Shown: positions 1 to 5,494 of the stretch, piece by piece
Layout of the letters: the number at the start of each line of letters is the position of its first letter
How positions within the stretch are numbered: position 1 is the stretch's first letter
DNA from: Dehalococcoidales bacterium
Lineage (GTDB): Bacteria; Chloroflexota; Dehalococcoidia; Dehalococcoidales; RBG-16-60-22
Assembly: GCA_016926115.1 (NCBI GenBank)
Contig: JAFGPF010000003.1
Coordinates: 1-5,494 of the forward strand
DNA length: 5,494 nt
Direction: 5' to 3'
The notes under the pieces: generated by a model
Told to the model about the DNA's origin: nothing
Seen by the model: only the letters and a program-made list of their open reading frames with translations
Databases searched by the model: none
Translations under genes and position numbers: made by a program

Positions 1-1608
1 CGAGCCGCAGAGGCCGGTCCTTTCCGGACTGATAACGCAGACGTGGCTGGGAGCGAAGGACTGGCAAAGGGTACATGAGTAGTAAGTGTCTATCGATTCA
101 TCCGTCATACCTTCGATGCGCTCGTCCCTGATTTTATAAACGGCCCGGGCTTTTTCCAGTATCTCATCGACGTTGGCTGACTCAGTGTAAAGCTTGACCT
201 GTAATTTATCGAAGATACGGCCGAAGTCCTGGTGCAGCTTGGCATGCAGGATAACGCCGATGTGCTCCAGCTTGAAACCTTTTTCCACGGCCTGTTTGCT
301 GACGCGCAGCCAGGCGATGTCCCGCTGGCCGATATGCATAACGCCCTGGGCGTAGTTTATCAGGTGATGAATCTGCCGCTCCAGGATAGGCTCATAATCG
401 TCCTGCATCTGGCGGCCGGCTACTTCTACGTTGATAGCAAAAGGAACCCTGGTACCAACCTCAATTTTGTCCAGGTCCGGCCCAATAACTTCCACCTTGC
501 CGTCTTCCACTTCTTCCATACGCTTGCTGGTGACCCATTCCACCATGTGAGTGCGGCCGCCGCCGGCTTCGAGGTAAATATCGTCGCCGCGGACTCGCTC
601 GCCTTCGAAGGCCGGCCCGAAGGCAACCGGGATGGGTACCTCAGCGACCGTGACCTTGAGTCCCCGGACCTCAATAGCCTTGGAGACAATTTCATCGTGC
701 GGAATATTAGAGACAACATGCTCATAGGTACAGATTCCGGTCGGCAGGACCTGGGGTATCGGAGTGTCAGCGATGACCGGGAAGCCCCAGTTAATGGCAC
801 CCGCACCGTTGGCATACCACTCGTCGGTGACATCACCCATGGTCATGGCGAAGGCAAATATTCGGTCTTTATTATAGATAAGTATCTTCCGGTAGTCGCC
901 GGCTTCGATGCCGCCGAAGGACATAGCCGCCCTCGTAGCGAAACCCATGGCATAGACTGTGGCGCTGACATCCGGTCCGAATGAAACCAGGCGCGTGCCC
1001 CAGCCGATCTGGACACCGGCTTTAACCAGTTGCTCGGAGAACCTTTCGCCTTTATGCTCTCCGGCCATGAAGACGTAGAGGTTCTTCTTTTGGAGCTCTT
1101 CGGCAATGTTTTTGGCGATTTCCGGGGTCGGGGCGGCGCCGAGTATGGCGGCAAAGCCTGGAGCAGTGCCGTCGACGAACTCGACTCCCCTCTTTCTCAT
1201 GATAACATCGTCGGCGGCGCCGAGCCAGATGTTATCATCGGCGACATCTTCACCTCTTAGGTATAAGTTCTGGTTTTTAAGGTATTTAATGGCTTCCAGT
1301 ATCTCTTCAGCCCAGAAAGTAATCATACCCGCATCCAGTGCCGGTGCGAGGTAGGGAAGGGGATGGTGCTCCTTGACCGGCGGCGGCAGCAGAGCCTTAC
1401 ATTTTTTCAGTACCGCCTCCATATCGCCGAGCTTCTCCACCTTCGTGCCGGAAATTCCATAGATTATAGGCAGGTAGTAGGCAGTATTGGGGAAACCGAC
1501 TGGTTCATTGGCCCCCCATTTATCCATAGCTTCCTGCCATTTGTTTTCCGCTTCTTCAACAATCTTGTGGGCGCCTCTGATAGCTGCCGATGCGATTATC
1601 TTGGACAT
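1..1608 (-). CDS. acsB: Acetyl-CoA synthase catalytic subunit (CODH/ACS alpha/beta-type subunit), partial: C-terminus beyond window
   Basis: AcsB condenses CO, a methyl group delivered by the corrinoid iron-sulfur protein, and CoA into acetyl-CoA at the Ni-Ni-[4Fe-4S] A-cluster; it is cytoplasmic and binds CO dehydrogenase. The frame is open for all 536 codons from ATG at 1608 to base 1. It has the bacterial N-terminal domain (about residues 1-310), which contains the family-like stretch PVGFPNTAYYLP. The middle domain has FGPAFEGE and GGGRTHMVE. Cysteines C512, C515, C524 and C534 have the spacing C-x2-C-x8-C-x9-C, identical to Moorella AcsB C506/509/518/528 as I recall it, and F518 matches the gating Phe512. 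The CGC motif that binds the distal nickel should lie about 70 residues further on, outside the window, so completeness cannot be judged. The start is supported by AGGAGGG at 1618-1624, nine bases upstream. It follows cooS by 47 bases. Family identity is very secure. Confidence 0.97.
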   Translation of the reverse strand, partial: MSKIIASAAIRGAHKIVEEAENKWQEAMDKWGANEPVGFPNTAYYLPIIYGISGTKVEKLGDMEAVLKKCKALLPPPVKEHHPLPYLAPALDAGMITFWAEEILEAIKYLKNQNLYLRGEDVADDNIWLGAADDVIMRKRGVEFVDGTAPGFAAILGAAPTPEIAKNIAEELQKKNLYVFMAGEHKGERFSEQLVKAGVQIGWGTRLVSFGPDVSATVYAMGFATRAAMSFGGIEAGDYRKILIYNKDRIFAFAMTMGDVTDEWYANGAGAINWGFPVIADTPIPQVLPTGICTYEHVVSNIPHDEIVSKAIEVRGLKVTVAEVPIPVAFGPAFEGERVRGDDIYLEAGGGRTHMVEWVTSKRMEEVEDGKVEVIGPDLDKIEVGTRVPFAINVEVAGRQMQDDYEPILERQIHHLINYAQGVMHIGQRDIAWLRVSKQAVEKGFKLEHIGVILHAKLHQDFGRIFDKLQVKLYTESANVDEILEKARAVYKIRDERIEGMTDESIDTYYSCTLCQSFAPSHVCVISPERTGLCGS

Positions 1609-1611
1609 CTA

Positions 1612-1632
1612 TTATTTCCCTCCTAATTTCAT
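1612..1632 (-). other. Possible 6-codon mini-ORF upstream of acsB, with its own Shine-Dalgarno sequence
   Basis: The 47-base gap between cooS and acsB contains an ATG at 1632 that reads MKLGGK and stops at TAA (1612-1614), followed by an in-frame TAG directly before the acsB ATG. GGGAGGA at 1641-1647 lies eight bases upstream of this ATG, a normal spacing. The acsB Shine-Dalgarno AGGAGGG is inside the mini-ORF, so a ribosome translating it would cover and then release at the acsB start. That arrangement could couple or modulate acsB translation. It could equally be chance in a purine-rich leader, or the remnant of an older start. No function is claimed. Confidence 0.3.
1618..1624 (-). promoter_or_regulatory. 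Shine-Dalgarno sequence of acsB
   Basis: AGGAGGG on the minus strand, nine bases before the ATG at 1608. It fixes the acsB start: the only in-frame upstream ATG (1632) is cut off from acsB by TAA and TAG stops. Confidence 0.85.
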
Positions 1633-1655
1633 CTATAGTGTCCTCCCGGAGCGAG

Positions 1656-3623
1656 CTAGCCTTCTAGTTCTCGTCTCATCGCCATATCGTAAAGCACTCT
1701 TTCTCTGGCCTTGTCTAAGCCGAGGGCTTTGCGCTTGTTATCGATATGCGCAATCATCAGGTGGGCAGCCTTGATGGGATCTGGTTCGAAGGCCCATTTT
1801 CCGCCATACATTTCTTCCATATCCTTGAACAGGTAATCAGTAACTTCCTTACTCCCTTCGGTAGGCCAGGTTACACCGAATACGGTATAGACGCCAGAGG
1901 CGACGAAATATTGGCCGATGGATATGGCTTTTTCGCTCATCCACTCCGGCGCCGCACCGGCGACAGGCAGTTCGCTGATGTCATCGCCCAGTCCGCCGTC
2001 TTTGACCATGGCGGTAGCGGCTATCAATATACGGCTGTTATCGACGCAGGATCCCATGTGCAGTACCGGCGGTATGCCGACGGTCTCACAGACCTCGGCC
2101 AGCCCTTCACCTGCGTACTTGGCGGCGGCTTCGGGAACCAGGAGACCGGCTTCGGCACAGGCGATGGCGTTGCAGCCAGTAGTGATCACCAGTACATCAT
2201 TCTTTATCAACTCCTTAACCATGGTGATATGGCCTTCATTGTGCTTGACACGGGCGTTATTACAGCCGACGACGCCGGCCACACCCCGTATGCGGCCGTT
2301 GATGATGTTATCGTTGAGCGGTCGGTAGGAAGCACGGAACATTCCGCCCAGCAGGTAGTTGATGGTCTCATGGCTGAAACCGGCAATCTGGTCATGTTGC
2401 TCTTTAGGAATCAGGATATTCCCCTTCCGGTTGGGGAAGTTCTCGACAGCCGTCTTAACGATTTCTCGTGCCGACTTCAGGGCGTCGTGCTCGTTAAACT
2501 CAATATGAGTAGCACCGGGGATTTTGGCTTTGGAAGCGGTAGTGATAATCTTGGTATGGTAGCATTCGGCCACGGTTTGTATGGACTGCATGATACACTG
2601 GACATCCACTACCATGGCCTCCACCGCTCCGGTTACTATCGCCAGTTCCTGCTGTAAGAAGTTACCGGCGATAGCCACTCCGTGGCGCATTAATATCTCG
2701 TTGGCCGTGCAGCACATACCGGACAGGTTTATTCCCTTGGCTCCCTTTGATTTGGCCATCTCCAGCATTTCCGGTTCCTGAGCGGCGGCGACTATCATCT
2801 CGGAGAGCAGCGGCTCATGGCCGTGAATGATGATATTGACCTGATCTTCTTTTAGCACACCGAGGTTTGACTTGCCCAGTATGGGTGCCGGAGTGCCGAA
2901 AAGGATATCCTGAAGCTCGGTGGCGATCATGCTGCCGCCCCAGCCGTCACCGATAGATGCCCGGACCCCCTGCTTGATCAGGTTTTTGTAGTCCTGGTCC
3001 ACCCCGATGTGGGTTCGGTGCATTATCTCCACAATCTCTCTGTCTATGCCCCGCGGGGCGACGCCCTGCTGCCGCCATAGCTCCTGGCGCTTTAGCGGAG
3101 CCTTTTTCAGGGTAATAAGCTCGCCTTCCTGATTACCGAACTCGGCCAGGGCTTTCTCCCCGATCTCCAGCGCAATTTCTTCATTTTTCCGGTTTCCAAT
3201 CTCTATGCCCCAGTCCAGGGCCAGCTGCAGCAGCTTCTGTTCATCCTTTATCTCATAGCCCGGGGCTTTTCCCTTAGCCACGGCGAGGAAAAGTTCGGCC
3301 ACACCCCGACCGTGGTCGGAATGTGCCGCCGCGCCACCGGCAACCATGCGGATAAAATTGCGGGCGGCAATAGTCTCTGCGGTAGCTCCACAAATGCCCC
3401 GCCTCTTCTGTTTCTCCTGAGGGGTTTCCTCCTTACCTTTGGGCAGGGGTATCCGGCAGGGCCCCATGCCGCAGTTCTTACAGCAGCTACCTACCGAGCC
3501 TATAGGGCATGGTTTCAGCGAGTCAGCCCTATCAAAGGCTGTATTAACCCCATCATTAGCTGCCTTTTCTATTAGTTCCAGGCTTGCTTTATCAATGCTT
3601 TTACTTTGTTTCTCTTCTGCCAT
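1656..3623 (-). CDS. cooS: Anaerobic Ni-Fe carbon monoxide dehydrogenase catalytic subunit (CODH/ACS-linked)
   Basis: A 655-residue homologue of CooS/AcsA, which interconverts CO2 and CO at the Ni-Fe-S C-cluster and passes CO to AcsB; a cytoplasmic homodimer in the family. The N-terminal motif gives C39 and C47 (C-x7-C, the interface D-cluster, predicted [4Fe-4S]) and C48, C51, C56 and C78 (B-cluster). Probable C-cluster ligands are H269, C305 (in MCCTANE; C304 adjacent), C343, C454, C484 and C526 (in HMGSCVDNSR), with K565 (SEKA) as the likely catalytic lysine and H101 as the likely equivalent of the active-site histidine. All ligand classes are present, so it should be active. Oddities: a longer C56-C78 loop, G107 and E110 where two relay histidines are expected, and a short C484-C526 segment. 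The start has AAGGA at 3631-3635, seven bases upstream. It begins 19 bases after acsD, and acsB follows, so it is the CODH partner of ACS (also called acsA). It ends in TAG. Confidence 0.97.
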   Translation of the reverse strand: MAEEKQSKSIDKASLELIEKAANDGVNTAFDRADSLKPCPIGSVGSCCKNCGMGPCRIPLPKGKEETPQEKQKRRGICGATAETIAARNFIRMVAGGAAAHSDHGRGVAELFLAVAKGKAPGYEIKDEQKLLQLALDWGIEIGNRKNEEIALEIGEKALAEFGNQEGELITLKKAPLKRQELWRQQGVAPRGIDREIVEIMHRTHIGVDQDYKNLIKQGVRASIGDGWGGSMIATELQDILFGTPAPILGKSNLGVLKEDQVNIIIHGHEPLLSEMIVAAAQEPEMLEMAKSKGAKGINLSGMCCTANEILMRHGVAIAGNFLQQELAIVTGAVEAMVVDVQCIMQSIQTVAECYHTKIITTASKAKIPGATHIEFNEHDALKSAREIVKTAVENFPNRKGNILIPKEQHDQIAGFSHETINYLLGGMFRASYRPLNDNIINGRIRGVAGVVGCNNARVKHNEGHITMVKELIKNDVLVITTGCNAIACAEAGLLVPEAAAKYAGEGLAEVCETVGIPPVLHMGSCVDNSRILIAATAMVKDGGLGDDISELPVAGAAPEWMSEKAISIGQYFVASGVYTVFGVTWPTEGSKEVTDYLFKDMEEMYGGKWAFEPDPIKAAHLMIAHIDNKRKALGLDKARERVLYDMAMRRELEG

Positions 3624-3642
3624 TTGCTTTTCCTTCCCTCGG

Positions 3643-4590
3643 TTATTGTTCAGCTAGGTCAGCAATCATCTCTCTGACCAGTTTAATTGCTTCGGGATGT
3701 CGCATTATCATGATGTCGGCGCCGGCCAGTAGCAATGTTATAGTGGACATCGCTTCCAGCAGGATACCCCGTTTTTTGGCGTCACCCATCTTCGGGTCGT
3801 CTTTTTCATCTATTTTCGCTTCCTTGGTCTTCCAGGCTTCTTTGGCTATATTGCAGATGATGGGGAACTGGAGCTTGGTGTCCTGCTGGGTCAGCGCGGC
3901 CATTCTCATTCTTTCCATGACCGAATAACAGTACTCGATGCCGTAGCCGATACCGCTGACCGTGGGGTCTACCAGCATCATGCTATCGGGTACACCGAGA
4001 TTACCGAGCAAAATATTAAGCTGCTTGGCCAGGTTGATATCGATAGGGGTGGAGGCAACGACGATGTGCTTGTAGCCAATTGCCGCCGCCCCGATTTTCT
4101 TGTGATCGCCCTCCTCTACCGGGCCCAATATAAGGCTTTTGTCCTGGACCAATTCGGAGACCGCCCTGAGAACTTCGGTATCCTTGTCGTGGTTGGCTGT
4201 ACCCCAGACAATCAGCGGTACGTCAACAGCATCGGCGACGGTCTTGACCACCTTGGCGGCTTCATCGGCGGGACGGTTTTGACCATTGGGGTCGGTGCTG
4301 AGGAGTTGAAGGCAAATCATCTCAGCTCCGTAGTCATTAATACACTTCTGTGCCCAAGCTACGGGGTCGCTAGTAGCGCTGGCAAACGGTTCCAGGGCGG
4401 CCGGCGGCCATTCCTCGGGTGCCATATCATACACTTCCATGGCAATCTTGGGTAAATTCGGCATCTGCCCTTCGAAGAGATAGAACGGGTAGGCCGATTC
4501 CCCGCCGACGGTTACCGTTTTATCGCCCTTACCAAGCTTTATCTCCTTTATCTTGCCACTATAGGCTGTCTTTGGAACTTCTAACGGCAT
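3643..4590 (-). CDS. acsD: Corrinoid iron-sulfur protein small subunit (CODH/ACS delta subunit)
   Basis: A 315-residue protein matching the AcsD/CdhD family. With the large subunit AcsC it forms the corrinoid iron-sulfur protein that takes the methyl group from methyl-H4folate (via AcsE) and hands it to AcsB. It is a TIM-barrel protein without its own iron-sulfur cluster, and none of its few cysteines form a cluster motif. Family-like segments include GGESAYPFYLFEG (29-41), VDPTVSGIGYGIEY (207-220), the charged KEAW...GDAKKRGI region (250-276) and LLLAGADIMIMRHPEAI near the C-terminus. Its length is close to the roughly 310-320 residues usual for the family. I chose ATG 4590 because AAGGAGG lies just upstream (4595-4601), homologues begin with similar sequence, and the alternative ATG at 4641 would overlap the preceding gene by 37 bases. 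The large-subunit gene acsC is not adjacent on either side within the window, which is an unusual order. Confidence 0.95.
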   Translation of the reverse strand: MPLEVPKTAYSGKIKEIKLGKGDKTVTVGGESAYPFYLFEGQMPNLPKIAMEVYDMAPEEWPPAALEPFASATSDPVAWAQKCINDYGAEMICLQLLSTDPNGQNRPADEAAKVVKTVADAVDVPLIVWGTANHDKDTEVLRAVSELVQDKSLILGPVEEGDHKKIGAAAIGYKHIVVASTPIDINLAKQLNILLGNLGVPDSMMLVDPTVSGIGYGIEYCYSVMERMRMAALTQQDTKLQFPIICNIAKEAWKTKEAKIDEKDDPKMGDAKKRGILLEAMSTITLLLAGADIMIMRHPEAIKLVREMIADLAEQ

Positions 4591-4594
4591 ATTT

Positions 4595-4601
4595 CCTCCT
4601 T
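4595..4601 (-). promoter_or_regulatory. Shine-Dalgarno sequence deciding the acsD start
   Basis: AAGGAGG on the minus strand, four bases before ATG 4590. It sits in the 14-base gap after the stop of the 72-codon gene and favours the short acsD start over the in-frame ATG at 4641. Confidence 0.8.
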
Positions 4602-4604
4602 CTT

Positions 4605-4823
4605 TCAGGCCGGTTTCTTTCGCTTTTCGCTGCCGAACCAATCATCGCTGTACCAGTAGCGCTCGCAGCTTCTGAGATATTTGAGTTTTTCATCGCGGGT
4701 GGCGAGTTTCTGACGCCACCTTCCAGCCTCTTCACCTTCCGGCTCGCCGGGTTCGTAGGTCTCAGCCAGGATATCCATGGTACCCCGGCCCGGTGCCTCT
4801 TTTTTAACCGTCTTGTAGTCCAT
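4605..4823 (-). CDS. Small hypothetical protein (72 aa) inside the Wood-Ljungdahl operon
   Basis: I do not recognise this protein. It lies between folD (26 bases upstream) and acsD (14 bases downstream), with AGGAGGG at 4827-4833 before ATG 4823, so it looks like a genuine cotranscribed gene. It is hydrophilic and has no signal peptide, membrane segment or CxxC metal motif; the only cysteine is C53. The N-terminus is basic (KTVKKE). Residues 21-32 are acidic and rich in Pro and Gly (ETYEPGEPEGEE). A charged, probably helical stretch (36-55) leads to an aromatic patch YWYSDDWF (56-63), and the protein ends in KRKK. This layout resembles a small binding or accessory protein more than an enzyme; that is inference. 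An internal ATG at 4778 (residue 16) is a possible later start but has weaker ribosome-binding sequence. Coding status is fairly likely; function is unknown. Confidence 0.75.
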   Translation of the reverse strand: MDYKTVKKEAPGRGTMDILAETYEPGEPEGEEAGRWRQKLATRDEKLKYLRSCERYWYSDDWFGSEKRKKPA

Positions 4824-4849
4824 TTTCCCTCCTGTTTTTCTATAGGGGG

Positions 4850-5494
4850 CTATTTCAGGCCGGCCGCGACTTTGGCGGCCCGTACCGTGTTCATCATCAG
4901 CATCGTGATGGTCATCGGGCCGACCCCTCCGGGTACCGGGGTGATGGCCTTGGCCTTTTCTTTCACAGTCTCGAAATCGACATCGCCGGCGAGGATGCGT
5001 TTCCCCTCGGCAGTCTTGCCGATTTCGTTGACGCCTACATCGATGACAACCACGCCTTCTTTTACCATATCGCCGGTGACGGCCTTGGGTTTGCCCGCCG
5101 CCACGATAAGAATGTCTGCCCGTTTCGTGTGGAAGGCTATGTCCCTGGTCCGGGTATGGCAGACCGTCACGGTGGCATTGGCACCGGGGGCCTTCTGTAA
5201 GAGCATATTGGCGATGGGTTTACCGACGATATTGCTCCGCCCGACGACGACCACCTCGGCACCTTCAATCTTTGTACCGGAGCGGATAAGTAGCTGTTGA
5301 ATGCCCGCAGGAGTGCAGGGCAGGTAGTCCGGTTCACCTATCATTAGCTTGCCCACGTTTACCGGATGGAAACCATCCACGTCCTTTTTGGGGTTGATGG
5401 CATAAAGCACCTCTTCTTCATTCAGGTGCTTGGGTAGCGGTAGCTGTACCAGAATGCCGTGTATCTTGGGGTCTTTATTGAGCTTATCGATAAG
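4850..5494 (-). CDS. folD: Bifunctional methylene-H4folate dehydrogenase / methenyl-H4folate cyclohydrolase, partial: N-terminus beyond window
   Basis: FolD interconverts 5,10-methylene-, 5,10-methenyl- and 10-formyl-tetrahydrofolate with NAD(P), in the cytoplasm; here it serves the methyl branch of the Wood-Ljungdahl pathway. The window holds 214 codons plus TAG, open to its edge; about 80 N-terminal residues, including the catalytic lysine (E. coli K54), are outside. Visible motifs, numbered in the fragment: GILVQLPLP with Q17, KKDVDGFHP with D40 (the 23-residue spacing matches E. coli Q98 and D121 as I recall them), PCTPAG, the Rossmann nucleotide-binding loop [19 protein letters not shown], and the C-terminal signature [12 protein letters not shown]. 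The GRS loop is typical of NADP-using members, but cofactor choice cannot be settled here. The GTG at 5408-5410 lies inside the conserved domain and is not the start. It is the first gene seen of the operon, 26 bases before the small unknown gene. Confidence 0.97.
   Translation of the reverse strand, partial: LIDKLNKDPKIHGILVQLPLPKHLNEEEVLYAINPKKDVDGFHPVNVGKLMIGEPDYLPCTPAGIQQLLIRSGTKIEGAEVVVVGRSNIVGKPIANMLLQKAPGANATVTVCHTRTRDIAFHTKRADILIVAAGKPKAVTGDMVKEGVVVIDVGVNEIGKTAEGKRILAGDVDFETVKEKAKAITPVPGGVGPMTITMLMMNTVRAAKVAAGLK

Noticed and set aside
232..984. 250-codon plus-strand ORF opposite acsB
   Set aside because: It is a shadow of the acsB frame, which is open across the region and matches known ACS sequence throughout.
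426..1154. Two minus-strand ORFs (426-836 and 843-1154) on the same strand as acsB
   Set aside because: Both are in a different frame from the acsB start at 1608. The acsB frame translates without a stop through this region and gives conserved ACS sequence, so these are shadows and not pieces of a frameshifted gene.
1609..1655. Possible terminator or attenuator between cooS and acsB
   Set aside because: Only a 3-base stem (CTC/GAG) and short palindromes such as CTATAG are visible, with no U-tract. This is too weak to call.
1746..2657. 303-codon plus-strand ORF opposite cooS
   Set aside because: It lies entirely antisense to the highly conserved cooS frame, its translation resembles no protein family, and no convincing ribosome-binding site was noted. 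Long antisense frames are common opposite such genes.
4591..4641. Longer acsD start (ATG 4641, 17 extra residues)
   Set aside because: It would overlap the preceding gene by 37 bases, the extra residues look unlike the family N-terminus, and the strong Shine-Dalgarno sequence sits directly before ATG 4590.
4419..5300. 293-codon plus-strand ORF spanning parts of acsD, the 72-codon gene and folD
   Set aside because: It crosses three minus-strand genes and their intergenic gaps. The low-complexity, Ser/Pro/Ala-rich translation is typical of antisense reading.
5408..5410. GTG as the start of folD
   Set aside because: The frame continues upstream to the window edge and encodes the conserved GILVQLPLP active-site segment, so this GTG is an internal valine codon.

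Overview
This window is a piece of a Wood-Ljungdahl (reductive acetyl-CoA) pathway operon. All five genes lie on the minus strand, so transcription runs from high to low coordinates. In transcription order they are: the 3' part of folD (5' end outside the window), an unrecognised 72-codon gene, acsD (small subunit of the corrinoid iron-sulfur protein), cooS/acsA (catalytic subunit of Ni-CO dehydrogenase), and the first 536 codons of acsB (acetyl-CoA synthase), which leaves the window just after the fourth A-cluster cysteine. The gaps are 26, 14, 19 and 47 bases. Every complete gene has a purine-rich Shine-Dalgarno sequence, and I see no terminator or promoter between genes, so one polycistronic message is the simplest reading. 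No stretch over 300 bases lacks a gene, and I see no RNA gene, mobile element or CRISPR array.

How the genes work together: FolD converts methylene-H4folate to methenyl- and formyl-H4folate, or the reverse, in the methyl branch. AcsD with its partner AcsC (not in the window) carries the methyl group on a corrinoid. CooS interconverts CO2 and CO, and AcsB condenses CO, the methyl group and CoA into acetyl-CoA. The set would serve autotrophic CO2 fixation or acetogenesis, or oxidation of acetate if run in reverse.

Organism: an anaerobic bacterium. AcsB has the N-terminal CODH-binding domain typical of bacterial and absent from archaeal ACS, and FolD and the Shine-Dalgarno sequences also look bacterial. 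The phylum cannot be fixed from the window. A Chloroflexota (Dehalococcoidia-like) or deep acetogen source is a guess. The gene order differs from the Moorella-type cluster, because acsD sits upstream of cooS and not beside acsC, with a small unknown gene between folD and acsD.

Points most worth a second look: the 72-residue unknown protein inside the operon; a 6-codon mini-ORF with its own Shine-Dalgarno sequence just before acsB; and CooS features (a longer B-cluster loop, loss of half of the histidine relay, a shortened C-cluster loop combined with a classical D-cluster motif). The core is a known pathway. I found no convincing evidence of a wholly new system.
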